Positions 21,630-31,575 of a DNA stretch of 64,000 nucleotides are shown here, piece after piece. The stretch spans positions 369,210-433,209 of the forward strand of contig NZ_LR217700.1 of assembly GCF_900698895.1 (NCBI RefSeq), read 5' to 3'. A model generated the notes under the pieces. That model was not told where the DNA came from. It saw nothing but the letters and a program-made list of their open reading frames with translations, and searched no databases. The first letter of the stretch is position 1. The number at the start of each line of letters is the position of its first letter. Both the position numbers and the translations under genes were made by a program. Source of the stretch: Buchnera aphidicola (Cinara curtihirsuta). GTDB taxonomy: Bacteria; Pseudomonadota; Gammaproteobacteria; Enterobacterales; Enterobacteriaceae.

Positions 21630-21988
21630 TCACCACTTAAAAATAAAATCAAATTTATTAATTTTTTTTTGAATATAAAAACTATTTAAAAATTTTACTG
21701 GTAATAAAAATTTATCATTATCTTTTAAACCTCTCTGATAAGCAGAATTTTTACAAAAAAAAAATCTTTTATATCATATAATGATAAAATTTTAAAAGAA
21801 AGAGAATAATTATGTAATTTAATTAAACTTGGTTTTTGATGTAACATTAATTGAAATACACCATCATCAATAAAAAATAAAGAAATTTTGTTACTAAATA
21901 AGGAAAAGGATAAAATAAAATCTAATCCTTCTCTACTAATACTATTTCCATGCGGGGCTTTAGAAAAAACAAAAGCAATAGATTTCAT
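21630..21988 (-). CDS. tusC: Sulfur relay protein TusC, frame broken at an A10 tract
   Basis: Second subunit of the TusBCD sulfur relay. MKSIAFVFSKAPHGNSISREGLD and DDGVFQLMLHQKP match the family. The reading frame as given stops after 87 residues. Just before that stop is a run of 10 A on the plus strand (21755-21764). With 11 A the frame continues as FFFCKNSAYQRGL, aligning with the E. coli ...VCAASLRERGL region, and ends at a TGA at 21630-21632. The restored product is exactly 119 residues, the same as E. coli TusC. Downstream codons show no further damage. Either polymerase slippage restores the product, or the tract length is a sequence error, or this is a young pseudogene. Confidence 0.85.
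21755..21764. other. A10 tract that breaks the tusC frame
   Basis: Ten consecutive A on the plus strand, read as T on the tusC strand. One more base restores the full 119-codon frame. Runs of this length are known slippage sites for RNA polymerase. Confidence 0.85.
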
Positions 21989-22010
21989 TAGATTAAACTT
22001 TTATTTAAAA

Positions 22011-22397
22011 TTAAAATTGTATAATACGATCACAATTATTTATAGAATAAGATAATTCACTTAAACTAGTTAAGTTAAATGAAGATGAATAAATTTCTTG
22101 AATATATTTAGACTTAATAATAGACTTGTTTAATAATATTCCTCGTCTATATGCAGAACTAGGACAAATACATAATTTTAAATTATATTTTTCTTTTAGA
22201 TTTATCCATCCTTTTAATATATTAAACTCATTTATAGGAGGAGAAATCATAATGTTAGCGTTATACACACCTGAAGAATAAAAAAAAATTTTTTTTATAT
22301 GGTGATTTAAAAAAAGAATAGATTTAACAAATAAAAAAGCAGTTATAGAGTTCTGAGTTCCATAAGGTGGGCCAGTTACAAAAAGAATAAAGTTCAT
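22011..22397 (-). CDS. tusD: Sulfur relay protein TusD
   Basis: Catalytic subunit of the TusBCD relay. The start MNFILFVTGPPYGTQ, the SSGVYNAN segment (41-48) and the end CDRIIQF match TusD. Cys78 in LCIC lines up with the persulfide-bearing Cys78 of E. coli. It has 128 residues, as in E. coli, and lies 22 bases before tusC. An intact TusD beside an apparently broken tusC argues that the complex is still in use. Confidence 0.93.
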   Translation of the reverse strand: MNFILFVTGPPYGTQNSITAFLFVKSILFLNHHIKKIFFYSSGVYNANIMISPPINEFNILKGWINLKEKYNLKLCICPSSAYRRGILLNKSIIKSKYIQEIYSSSFNLTSLSELSYSINNCDRIIQF

Positions 22398-22597
22398 ATT
22401 AATACCATTATTAATCGGATTTATATAAAAAAATAAAACATATTATACATATAACTATAAACATTTAATTTTTAATAATTAATTAAAATTAATGATATAA
22501 ATATACATTTATAAAAACAATGAAATTATATTTAAAAAATATAAATTTTTTTTATTTAAAAAAAATTACTATTTTTTTTAAAGTATTATTTTATTAA

Positions 22598-23614
22598 TTA
22601 TATTAAATTTAATACACTAAAAATTTTCTTTAAATTATTTTTACTATAATTCAATGCAGTCTTTTTTCCAAACTTTAAAATATCAATTAAATAATCTTCA
22701 TTTTTTCTAAAATAAAAATATGATTTCTGTATCTTAAAAATTGTATCACAAATAACATCTGATAATATTTTTTTAAAGCTAGAATATTGATAAAATTTAA
22801 ATCTCTTTTCTAGAATAGAAATATTAGTATCTGTTAAAGATGAAAAAATTGATAACAAATTAGAAATACCTGGTTTTTTTTCAGGATCAAATATAATTTG
22901 AGATGGGTTATCAGAATCCGTTAATGATTGTTTTATTTTTAAATATATAACATCTATTTTATCTAATAAAAAAATTGTATTATTTACATTTATATCTGAT
23001 TTAGACATTTTTTTTTTAGGATTTTGTAAAGCCATAATTTTAGATCCTATTGATTCTATTAAAATATCTGGTATAATAAAAATATTATCATATATAGAAT
23101 TAAAACGAAGAGCAATTTTTCTTACTAGTTCTATATGTTGTTTTTGATCCAAACCAACAGAAACAAAATTAGTATTATATAATAAAATATCAGCAGCCAT
23201 TAAAACAGGATAAGAAAATAAAGACAAATTAATTTGTGTATTATTATATAATAATCTTTTCTTAAATTGTGTCATACGAGATAATTCACCAAAATAAACA
23301 AAATTACTCAAAATCCAATATAATTGACTATGTGTATATACATGAGATTGTAAAAAAATTACACTATTATTAGGATCTACACCACATGATAAATATAAAG
23401 CTACCATATCCAAAATATTACTAGAAAAAAAATCTTTTGTATTATCTTGTTTAAGAGTAGTTAATGAATGTAAATCAGCAATACAAAAAAAGCATTGATA
23501 ATCTTTCTGAATATTTTTCCATCTATACATAGTTCCGCAATAATTACCTAAAGTAGGTAAACCAGTTGGTTGAATACCTGTAAACATAATGTCTTTTTTT
23601 TTAAAATCTAACAT
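22598..23614 (-). CDS. trpS: Tryptophanyl-tRNA synthetase
   Basis: Class I synthetase charging tRNA-Trp, whose gene is also in this window (57371-57444). The HIGH-like region reads TGLPTLGNYCG and the second motif is KKMSKSD; GELSRMTQFK and YPVLMAADILLY are typical of TrpS. I choose the ATG at 23614 because AAGGA lies upstream at a normal distance, giving 338 residues against 334 in E. coli; the longer frame adds 15 residues without homology. The order trpS, rpe, aroB, aroK follows E. coli with gph, dam and damX removed. Confidence 0.97.
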   Translation of the reverse strand: MLDFKKKDIMFTGIQPTGLPTLGNYCGTMYRWKNIQKDYQCFFCIADLHSLTTLKQDNTKDFFSSNILDMVALYLSCGVDPNNSVIFLQSHVYTHSQLYWILSNFVYFGELSRMTQFKKRLLYNNTQINLSLFSYPVLMAADILLYNTNFVSVGLDQKQHIELVRKIALRFNSIYDNIFIIPDILIESIGSKIMALQNPKKKMSKSDINVNNTIFLLDKIDVIYLKIKQSLTDSDNPSQIIFDPEKKPGISNLLSIFSSLTDTNISILEKRFKFYQYSSFKKILSDVICDTIFKIQKSYFYFRKNEDYLIDILKFGKKTALNYSKNNLKKIFSVLNLI

Positions 23615-23682
23615 ATATAAAAAAATCCTTAAAAAATATTTTTTAAAAATGTATAGCATACATATTTATATAAACTATAAAA

Positions 23683-24345
23683 TCAAATTAAAATATTTTT
23701 AAAATCTTCTATAGCTTGTACACAATCATTAGAATGAAAAATAGCTGATCCAATTACTAAAATATCAGCACCTGAATGTATAACGCTTGAAAAATTTGAT
23801 AAATTAATCCCTCCATCTACCGATAATAAAATATTTCTTTTTTTTTTATTAATTAAATAACGTATATATTTAATTTTTTTTAAAATATGTTTTAAAAAAC
23901 ACTGTCCTCCAAAACCAGGATTAACCGCCATTACTAATATTAAATCTAATTCATCAATTACATAATCTAAAAAATTTAAAGAAGTCGCAGGATTTAAAGC
24001 AATTCCAACTCCACAACCAATATTTTTAATGATTCGTATAGTTTTATCTAAATGATTAGTAGTTTCAGGGTGAATAGTAATAAATTTTACATTTAAATTA
24101 TAGAATAAGGAAATTAAAGAATCTACCGGAGAAGCCATTAAATGCACGTCAATTTGAACTGGAATTTTATTATTTTTTATAGACTGTAATATTATAGGAC
24201 CCATAGTAAGATTAGGAACATAATGATTATCCATAACATCAAAATGAATAAGATTACAACCAGCATGTAAAACTTTTCGTATATCATTTTCTAAATTACA
24301 AAAATTTGCAGATAAAATTGACGGAACAATTAAAAAATTTTTCAT
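23683..24345 (-). CDS. rpe: Ribulose-phosphate 3-epimerase
   Basis: Interconverts ribulose 5-phosphate and xylulose 5-phosphate in the pentose phosphate pathway, feeding ribose and erythrose 4-phosphate for the shikimate route. The TIM-barrel motifs PSILSANFCNLE, HFDVMDNHYVPNLT with the metal-binding His and Asp, MAVNPGFGGQ and VDGGI with the catalytic Asp are complete. It has 220 residues (E. coli 225). Confidence 0.97.
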   Translation of the reverse strand: MKNFLIVPSILSANFCNLENDIRKVLHAGCNLIHFDVMDNHYVPNLTMGPIILQSIKNNKIPVQIDVHLMASPVDSLISLFYNLNVKFITIHPETTNHLDKTIRIIKNIGCGVGIALNPATSLNFLDYVIDELDLILVMAVNPGFGGQCFLKHILKKIKYIRYLINKKKRNILLSVDGGINLSNFSSVIHSGADILVIGSAIFHSNDCVQAIEDFKNILI

Positions 24346-24452
24346 ACATTTCCTATATTATAACAGTTAATATATAATTTTTAATGAAAAATATTTATAA
24401 AAATAAAATTATAAATAATTATAAATATACAATAAATAACTTAATTAAATTT

Positions 24453-25556
24453 TTAAAAAATATATTTTTTTTGAAATTTTTTAATAGACTTTAAAAGAAA
24501 GTTTTGATCTATAGAAGAAAAAATTTTTACTTTACCTATAGTAACAGGTAAAATTAAACGAATAATTCCATTTAATACTTTTTTATCTCGCAACATTAAA
24601 AAAAGATAGTCATTTGGTTTCATATTTTTAGGTCCTATTATTGGTAAACCAATGTTATGAAAAATTTTTATTATTCTAAATAAATCATCTTCTTTTAAAA
24701 TATTTAACTGAAAAGATAAGTATGATGCCATTATAATACCAACTGAAACAGCATCACCATGTAACCATTTTCCATAACCTGTATAAGTTTCAATAGCGTG
24801 AGCAAAACTATGTCCTAAATTCAAAAAAGCTCGTGAACTATTTTCTTTTTCATCATTTTCAACAATTCGTACTTTTAATTCACAACATTTTTTTATACAA
24901 AATAAAAGTTCATTTTCATATAAATTTAATATTTTTAATAAATTTTTTTCTAACCATATAAAAAAATTATAATCAAAAATAATTGCATATTTAATAATTT
25001 CAGCTATACCTGAAATAATATGTTTTTTAGGTAAAGTTAAAAGAAAATCAATATCAATTAATACACCTTTAGGTTGCCAAAATGAACCAATCATATTCTT
25101 TCCTAAAGAATGATTAATACCAGTTTTTCCTCCTATAGAAGCATCAACTTGAGCTAATAAAGTAGTGGGAATCTGAAAAAAATTAACTCCTCTTTGATAT
25201 ATTGATGCAACAAAACCTGTAATATCACCAACAACTCCACCACCTAAAGCTATTAATGATAAATTACGACCATATGATTTTTTTAATAAAAAGGATATTA
25301 TTTTTTCAACAGTTTTAAAATTTTTAAAATTCTCCCCATCTTTAATTAAAAAAAATTTTATATCTTTAATATAATTATAAAAATTAGTTTTTAATTTATT
25401 TTTTAAAATAATATTATATACATTTTCATTTATAATTATGACACTATTTTTATTACTTAAAAAAAAAGATGATATAGATTCATCTTTTAACAATTGACTA
25501 CCAATATATATATCATAACTATTAAAATTTAAATTTACATGTACTTTATCTATCAT
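24453..25556 (-). CDS. aroB: 3-dehydroquinate synthase
   Basis: Second enzyme of the shikimate pathway, closing DAHP into 3-dehydroquinate with NAD and a divalent metal. The NAD-binding GGGVVGD motif (about 104-110), DASIGGKTGINH near 138, and the metal ligands Glu in the AEIIKYA region, His in LNLGHSFAHAIE and His in LHGDAVS are present. It has 367 residues (E. coli 362). It pairs with aroK, 43 bases upstream, as in E. coli. Confidence 0.97.
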   Translation of the reverse strand: MIDKVHVNLNFNSYDIYIGSQLLKDESISSFFLSNKNSVIIINENVYNIILKNKLKTNFYNYIKDIKFFLIKDGENFKNFKTVEKIISFLLKKSYGRNLSLIALGGGVVGDITGFVASIYQRGVNFFQIPTTLLAQVDASIGGKTGINHSLGKNMIGSFWQPKGVLIDIDFLLTLPKKHIISGIAEIIKYAIIFDYNFFIWLEKNLLKILNLYENELLFCIKKCCELKVRIVENDEKENSSRAFLNLGHSFAHAIETYTGYGKWLHGDAVSVGIIMASYLSFQLNILKEDDLFRIIKIFHNIGLPIIGPKNMKPNDYLFLMLRDKKVLNGIIRLILPVTIGKVKIFSSIDQNFLLKSIKKFQKKYIF

Positions 25557-25599
25557 AATATAAACTCTTATTTAATTTAAAAAAATTAAAATCATTAAA

Positions 25600-26142
25600 T
25601 TAATTTAACAAATTACTCGTGCGTATATAATATATAATATCAGATATAATTGATTTTACTTTTTTATTATAAGTATCAATAATAATATGAGAAATATTTT
25701 TGTATAAAGGATCACGTATTTGAAACAAATCATGTAATATTTTTTTATTTTTATTATTATTGTTAGACAACAAAGGTCTTTTTTTATCAATTTTAGTTCT
25801 ATTGAATTGTTCATTAACAGTTGCTCGTAAATATACAACAGTACCTCTAGAAAATAAAAAATCCCTTGATTTAGATGATAATATTGACCCCCCTCCTGTA
25901 GCTAATATTATACCTTTTTTATTAGTTAATTCATTAATAATTTTTTCTTCACGTATACGAAATTCTGATTCACCTTCTACCTCAAAAACCCAATCTATAT
26001 CTGCACCAGTTCTTTTTTCGATTTCAATATCAGAATCATAAAATTGCATATTTAACAATTTAGATAAACCACGACCGATAGTACTTTTTCCAGCTCCCAT
26101 TGGACCAACTAAAAAAATATTTTTTTTTTTATCTTTATTCAT
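25600..26142 (-). CDS. aroK: Shikimate kinase I
   Basis: Phosphorylates shikimate at the 3-hydroxyl using ATP. The P-loop GPMGAGKSTIGR (13-24), Asp pair near 37-39 (DSDIEIEKRTG), Arg of FRIREE, and GGGS near 84 are the substrate and nucleotide sites. It has 180 residues (E. coli 173). Together with aroB and aroE it shows that the chorismate route is retained for amino-acid supply to the host. Two overlapping short frames are shadows. Confidence 0.97.
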   Translation of the reverse strand: MNKDKKKNIFLVGPMGAGKSTIGRGLSKLLNMQFYDSDIEIEKRTGADIDWVFEVEGESEFRIREEKIINELTNKKGIILATGGGSILSSKSRDFLFSRGTVVYLRATVNEQFNRTKIDKKRPLLSNNNNKNKKILHDLFQIRDPLYKNISHIIIDTYNKKVKSIISDIIYYIRTSNLLN

Positions 26143-26284
26143 ACATACCTTCTAAAATTATTAATAACTATTAAATATAATTATATTTTTACTAAAAAAG
26201 TAAAATTTTAATAACTAAAATAAAAATTTAAAAAAATAAAATATAAAAATTATCAATATAAAATTATATAATATAATAAAAAAC

Positions 26285-26313
26285 TTGATTTTAAAAACAC
26301 TTTTTAATATGAT
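26285..26313 (+). promoter_or_regulatory. Promoter of tRNA-Ser
   Basis: TTGATT (26285-26290), a 17-base spacer and TATGAT (26308-26313) lie 24 bases before the tRNA. Spacing and both boxes fit sigma-70. Confidence 0.65.
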
Positions 26314-26337
26314 AAATAATTAATATTATATTATACA

Positions 26338-26424
26338 GGTGAGATGTCTGAGAGGTTTAAGGAGCATGCCTGGAAAGCGTGTATATTTTAAAAAGTATCA
26401 AGGGTTCGAATCCCTTTCTCACCA
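26338..26424 (+). tRNA. tRNA-Ser (anticodon GGA)
   Basis: Class II tRNA with a long variable arm. The acceptor arms GGTGAGA and TCTCACC pair, the anticodon loop CTGGAAA gives GGA, and the T loop is TTCGAAT. It closely follows E. coli tRNA-Ser(GGA). The discriminator base reads A rather than the usual G of serine tRNAs. Confidence 0.96.
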
Positions 26425-26495
26425 AAAAAAATCAATATAATAATATCAATGTAATTATTATTTCATTCATTAAATTTATTTATTTTTATTAATAA

Positions 26496-27077
26496 TTAAT
26501 AATATGAATGTTTACCAGAAACATGATTAGTAATATCACTTACACCAGATATTTCAGGAAAATGTTTAATTAATCTTTTTTCTATTCCTATTTTTAAAGT
26601 TTGATCTATCATAGAACATCCATTACATCCTCCAGAAAATTTTATAATTGCTATACCAGTATTACTAATTCCAATTAAAATAACTGAACCACCATGTAAT
26701 AAAAGCTTTGGATTAATTTTAGTAGATAAAAATCTTTTTACATTAAATTCTAACTGAGAAAATTTTTTTGATTTTTTTAATATTTTTGCATAAGGAGCTT
26801 TTAAAGTAATTTGTGTACCTAAATCATTTTCTATTATATCTATGATAGTATTTTTTAAAAATGGAAGCATAAATTTAGAAATATAAATATTAAATTTACT
26901 AAAAGATATTACTTCATCATTTATATCATCAATATCTTGATGATCGCAATAAGACATGCCACATTCGGCGTACATAGTACCTGGAGAGTTAACAAAAATT
27001 CTAATATTTGTATTACTTTTTTTTTTAGATAATAATTTAACAATATATTTTTCAGCTAAATCAGAAATTGTAATCAC
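26496..27077 (-). CDS. nfuA: Fe-S biogenesis protein NfuA
   Basis: Carrier that accepts Fe-S clusters and passes them to targets. It has a degenerate A-type N-terminal domain and a C-terminal Nfu domain; Cys151 and Cys154 in GGCNGCS form the cluster-binding CxxC. It has 193 residues (E. coli 191). It lies next to bioH as in E. coli, with gntX missing. With no iscA in the isc locus, NfuA may be a main carrier here. Confidence 0.96.
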   Translation of the reverse strand: MITISDLAEKYIVKLLSKKKSNTNIRIFVNSPGTMYAECGMSYCDHQDIDDINDEVISFSKFNIYISKFMLPFLKNTIIDIIENDLGTQITLKAPYAKILKKSKKFSQLEFNVKRFLSTKINPKLLLHGGSVILIGISNTGIAIIKFSGGCNGCSMIDQTLKIGIEKRLIKHFPEISGVSDITNHVSGKHSYY

Positions 27078-27218
27078 AGAATTATCCTTTATAATATGTT
27101 ATTGTATAATAATATAAATAAACATATTTATATTAATACAATCATAATAATATACAAAATTTTTATTAATTAAATTATTGTTAAAAAATTAATTAATAAT
27201 AAAAAATTTATAAATCAA

Positions 27219-27998
27219 ATGAAAAAAAAAATACATTGGTCTATTATAGGAAAAGGGGAAATAAATATAGTTTTTTTTCATGGATGGGGTATACACTCTA
27301 TTGCTTGGAGTAAAATTATTCCAATATTAAAACTATCTTTTACATTACATGTAATTGATTTACCGGGATTTGGAAAAAGCGTTAATTGTTCAGTTATGAA
27401 TTTTAAAGAAATATCTAATTATTTATTAAAAAAAATAAAAAATAAAGTAATATGGTTAGGATGGTCTATGGGGGGACTGATTGCTCATTATATGAGTTTA
27501 AATTATCCCAATTATACTATTGCTATGGTTCATGTAACTTCATCACCTTATTTTATAAAACAAAAAGAATGGTTAGGTGTATCAAAAAATACATTAAAAA
27601 CAATAAAAAAAAATATATTTACTAATTACAATAAATTTTTAAAACAATTCATTATATTACATGTTTTTGATAAAAAAATTAAAAATTTATCAATAAATAA
27701 TTTGTTTTTGAAAAAATATCCTAATCCAAAAAAAAAAGCTATTGAAATAGGATATCAGTGGTTAACAGAAATTGATCAAAGAAATGAAGTGCTCTCAAAT
27801 AGCATTCCAATACTTAAAATATATGGTGAATTGGATAAAATTGTACCTCGAGAAATATGTTATAAAATAAATTATATACATAAAAATAGCAATTCTGTTA
27901 TCATTAAAGGAGCTAAACATGCTCCTTTTTTATCACATCCTAATATTTTTTGTAATATTTTAAAAAAATTTATTAAAAATAAAAAAATTGATAATTAA
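27219..27998 (+). CDS. bioH: Pimeloyl-ACP methyl ester carboxylesterase BioH
   Basis: Alpha/beta hydrolase that releases pimeloyl-ACP for biotin synthesis. FHGWGIHSIAW (20-30), the nucleophile elbow GWSMGG with Ser83, Asp206 in GELDKIVP and His234 in GAKHAP form the catalytic triad and match E. coli Ser82, Asp207 and His235. It has 259 residues (E. coli 256). The gene is divergent from nfuA and converges on ssb. An intact triad suggests that biotin synthesis is retained elsewhere in the genome; other bio genes are not in this window. Confidence 0.93.
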   Translation: MKKKIHWSIIGKGEINIVFFHGWGIHSIAWSKIIPILKLSFTLHVIDLPGFGKSVNCSVMNFKEISNYLLKKIKNKVIWLGWSMGGLIAHYMSLNYPNYTIAMVHVTSSPYFIKQKEWLGVSKNTLKTIKKNIFTNYNKFLKQFIILHVFDKKIKNLSINNLFLKKYPNPKKKAIEIGYQWLTEIDQRNEVLSNSIPILKIYGELDKIVPREICYKINYIHKNSNSVIIKGAKHAPFLSHPNIFCNILKKFIKNKKIDN

Positions 27999-28054
27999 AA
28001 TTAAAATATATTTAATAACAACAGTAATATTAATAAAAAAAAATTAATAAATAA

Positions 28055-28585
28055 TTAAAAAGGAATATCTTCATCATCAAAATCAATCTTAGATGTTGTA
28101 TCTACTAAATGAGATTTGTTTTTATATTCTGAAGAAATATCATCATTCGATAATTTATTTGTTCTAATAGATTTATTTTTATTATTTGATATATTCTGAA
28201 TTTTATCAATAGATGTATTCGATACATTATTTGTATTACGTGAACCTAACATTTGCATGGATCCTGTAACACTAACAATAACTTCTGTTGTATATCGATC
28301 TAATCCATTTTGATCTTTCCATTTACGTGTTTGCAAAGATCCTTCAATATAAACTTGAGATCCTTTTTTTAAATATTGACCTGAAATTTCAGCAATTTTT
28401 CCAAATAAAACTACTCTATGCCATTCAGTTTTTTCTTTTGTTTCGCCTGTATTCTTATCTTTCCATATATCAGAAGTAGCAATAGTAATATTGACTACTG
28501 CTCCACCATTAGGCATATAACGTACATCCGGGTCCTGTCCTAAATAACCAATTAAAATAACTTTATTCACACCTCTACTAGCCAT
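28055..28585 (-). CDS. ssb: Single-stranded DNA-binding protein
   Basis: Binds and protects single-stranded DNA and recruits partners. The OB-fold spans about residues 5-110 ([22 protein letters not shown] at its start), a low-complexity Asn/Ser/Lys linker follows, and the acidic partner-binding tail DDEDIPF is kept. It has 176 residues (E. coli 178). Keeping the tail suggests that contacts to replication proteins such as Rep and ExoI, both encoded here, still matter. Confidence 0.98.
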   Translation of the reverse strand: MASRGVNKVILIGYLGQDPDVRYMPNGGAVVNITIATSDIWKDKNTGETKEKTEWHRVVLFGKIAEISGQYLKKGSQVYIEGSLQTRKWKDQNGLDRYTTEVIVSVTGSMQMLGSRNTNNVSNTSIDKIQNISNNKNKSIRTNKLSNDDISSEYKNKSHLVDTTSKIDFDDEDIPF

Positions 28586-28857
28586 AAAATTTAACCTGAA
28601 TGTAATGAATATAAATATATAAATATAAAAAATTATATCATAAAATATAAAAATATTTTATACTTCTAACTATTTTAATTAAATCAAATATATATAGATT
28701 TAATTATCTATTTATATAAAAATATATTATAAAAATAGATATATATAAAAATTATTTAACTCACTATTATATTTTAAAATAAAAGAAAAAAAATACAACT
28801 TTTATATTAAAAAAATATATTATTTAATATTACTATATAAAAAAATCAATATAAAAT

Positions 28858-29859
28858 ATGAAAAATAATTACTCAAATAAATTTTCTGTTGCTCCTATGT
28901 TAAAATATACAGATCCACATTGTCTATTTTTTTATCGACAATTAACAAAAAATACTCTTTTATACACTGAAATGATTACTACACAAAAAATGTTACATTC
29001 AAAAAATTTATTTAAAAAAAAACAAATAAAAAATAATTACCCTATAGCAATACAACTAGCCGGAAATAACCCAAAACATATTGCAAAATGTGCAAAAATA
29101 GCATACAAAATGGGTTTTAATGAAATAAATTTAAATATTGGATGTCCTTCTAAACATGCTCAACTAGGTAATTTTGGTGTATGTTTAATGCATAAACCTA
29201 TTTTAGTATATGAATTAATTAAATCCATATATTTTACAGTACCTATTCCAATAAGTGTTAAAATTAGAATAGGAACTAATAAAAAAAATGATTATCAATC
29301 TCTTAAAAATTTTATTAAAAAGGTATCAAAAAATAAATATTGTATTAAATTTATTATTCATGCTAGGATTGCTGATTTAAAAATACAAAGCCCTAAAAAA
29401 AATCGCAGAATACCTTTATTAAATTATAATTATGTATATAAAATTAAAAAAGATCTGCCACATTTGATAATTATTATTAATGGAGGAATAAAATCTATTT
29501 TAGAAATAAAACAACATTTACAAAATGTAGATGGAGTTATGATGGGAAGAGAAATATATAAAAATCCATTATTACTTTATAAAATTGAAACAGAAATTTT
29601 TTCTTATAAAAAAAATATTAATTTAAAAAAATGTTTTAAAAAAATGTTAATTTATATTAATCAGGAAGAAAAAAATGGAAATAAAATTATTCATATAATG
29701 AAACATATGTTAAATATTTTTTATAATCATCCACAAGCAAAAAAATGGAAATTATATATTTTATATTGTATACATAATAAAAAAAATATATTTAATTTAT
29801 TTAAAAAAATAAATAAAATTTTTGATAAAAAAAATAAAAATTTTTTTCATAAATACTAA
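28858..29859 (+). CDS. dusA: tRNA-dihydrouridine synthase A
   Basis: FMN enzyme that reduces uridines 20 and 20a in tRNA D-loops. The start KFSVAPMLKYTDPHCLFFYR, NTLLYTEMITT, the catalytic region LNIGCPSKHAQ with its Cys near 98, and NGGIKS with GVMMGREIYKNP are DusA signatures. It has 333 residues, near the E. coli length. Its region faces ssb across a 272-base spacer in which I see no gene. Confidence 0.95.
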   Translation: MKNNYSNKFSVAPMLKYTDPHCLFFYRQLTKNTLLYTEMITTQKMLHSKNLFKKKQIKNNYPIAIQLAGNNPKHIAKCAKIAYKMGFNEINLNIGCPSKHAQLGNFGVCLMHKPILVYELIKSIYFTVPIPISVKIRIGTNKKNDYQSLKNFIKKVSKNKYCIKFIIHARIADLKIQSPKKNRRIPLLNYNYVYKIKKDLPHLIIIINGGIKSILEIKQHLQNVDGVMMGREIYKNPLLLYKIETEIFSYKKNINLKKCFKKMLIYINQEEKNGNKIIHIMKHMLNIFYNHPQAKKWKLYILYCIHNKKNIFNLFKKINKIFDKKNKNFFHKY

Positions 29860-29937
29860 TATTAAATATTAAAAATATTATTTATACAATAATGTAAAAT
29901 TTATATTTAAACATTTATATAAGAGAAACGGTTGTTT

Positions 29938-31311
29938 ATGATAGATTTAAAAAAAAAAATAAATAAACTAAAAATTCCACCTCATTCATTAGAAGCAGAA
30001 CAATCAGTTCTAGGTGGTTTAATGCTAGATAATCAACAATGGGATATAATTTCAGAAAATATTGTTGCTGAAGATTTTTATAATAGACAACATCAATTAA
30101 TTTTCTATGAAATGAAAAGTCTAATTGAAAAAGGTTCTCCAATAGATTTAATTACATTATCAGAATCCTTAGAACAAAAAGGAGAACTAAATAATGTAGG
30201 AAGATTTTCTTACTTAGCAGAAATCTCTAAAAATACACCTAGTATTACTAACATTATTGCATATGCTGAAATAATCAGAGAAAGAGCAATTATACGTGAA
30301 ATTATTTTAACAGCACACAATATTGCATATTCTGGATATCACCCAAAAGGAAGAAAAAGCACAGAATTATTAGATTACGCTGAATCTAGTATATTTAAAA
30401 TATCTGAAACGCGTAAAAAAAATAACACAGGTCCAAAAAATATAGAAAAAATTTTAGATAAAACAATACAATCAATTGAAAAACTTTTAAAACAACCTAA
30501 TAATGGTATTACTGGATTAAATACCGGATATCATGATTTAAATAAAAAAACATTTGGTTTACAACAATCAGACTTAATTATTATTGCCGCTCGACCATCA
30601 ATGGGTAAAACAACATTTGCTATGAATTTATGTGAAAACACAGCAATGTTATATGAAAAACCAATTTTAATTTTTAGCTTAGAAATGCCTGGAGAACAAA
30701 TTATGATTCGTATGTTAGCTTCATTATCAAGAGTAAATCAATCAAATATTAGAACTGGAAAATTAAATGATGAAGAATGGAGTAGAATATCTAGTACTAT
30801 TAATATTTTATTAAAAAAAAAAAATATATATATTGATGATTCATCAGGTCTAACACCTAATGAAGTACGCTCACGCTCAAGAAAAATATATAGAGAAAAT
30901 AACGGATTAAGCTTAATTATGATTGATTATTTACAATTAATAAAAATACCATCATTATCGGGAAATAGAACATTAGAAATAGCTGAAATTTCAAGAACAT
31001 TAAAATCACTAGCAAAAGAACTCAATATTCCTATTATAGCTTTATCACAATTAAATCGATCACTAGAACAAAGATCTGATAAAAGACCGGTAAATTCAGA
31101 TTTAAGAGAATCTGGTTCTTTAGAACAAGATGCTGACTTAATTTTATTTATTTATAGAGACGAATTATATCATGAAAACAGTGAATTAAAAGGAATAGCA
31201 GAAATTATCATAGGCAAACAAAGAAATGGTCCCACAGGAACAATCCGATTAACATTTAATGGACAATGGTCAAGATTTGATAACTATTATAATCAAGAAC
31301 ATAGATTCTAA
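29938..31311 (+). CDS. dnaB: Replicative DNA helicase
   Basis: Hexameric 5'-3' helicase at the replication fork. The N-terminal domain starts PPHSLEAEQSVLGGLML; the RecA-like domain has Walker A RPSMGKTT near 220, Walker B IMIDYLQLI and the ALSQLNRSLEQR motif. I use the ATG at 29938; a TTG two codons upstream is also possible. About 457 residues against 471 in E. coli. A run of 12 A (30813-30824) lies inside the gene and is in frame. Confidence 0.97.
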   Translation: MIDLKKKINKLKIPPHSLEAEQSVLGGLMLDNQQWDIISENIVAEDFYNRQHQLIFYEMKSLIEKGSPIDLITLSESLEQKGELNNVGRFSYLAEISKNTPSITNIIAYAEIIRERAIIREIILTAHNIAYSGYHPKGRKSTELLDYAESSIFKISETRKKNNTGPKNIEKILDKTIQSIEKLLKQPNNGITGLNTGYHDLNKKTFGLQQSDLIIIAARPSMGKTTFAMNLCENTAMLYEKPILIFSLEMPGEQIMIRMLASLSRVNQSNIRTGKLNDEEWSRISSTINILLKKKNIYIDDSSGLTPNEVRSRSRKIYRENNGLSLIMIDYLQLIKIPSLSGNRTLEIAEISRTLKSLAKELNIPIIALSQLNRSLEQRSDKRPVNSDLRESGSLEQDADLILFIYRDELYHENSELKGIAEIIIGKQRNGPTGTIRLTFNGQWSRFDNYYNQEHRF

Positions 31312-31575
31312 ATCTTAAATAAAACAAAAAAATATATTTAAATTTCATATATAAAAATATATTAAAAAAAAATTTATATAAAAAATTATTTATCTGATAT
31401 AAATAAATAATTTATTTTATAAAAATAATTATATTATCAGATTAAATTAGATTATATTTTTATAAATATAGAAAATTTTTTATATTTATGATATATATAT
31501 TATATAAAAAAATAATTTTATATATTTGAATAAATAAAAATATAATAAATACTTACAAAATATCTAATTATTAAT

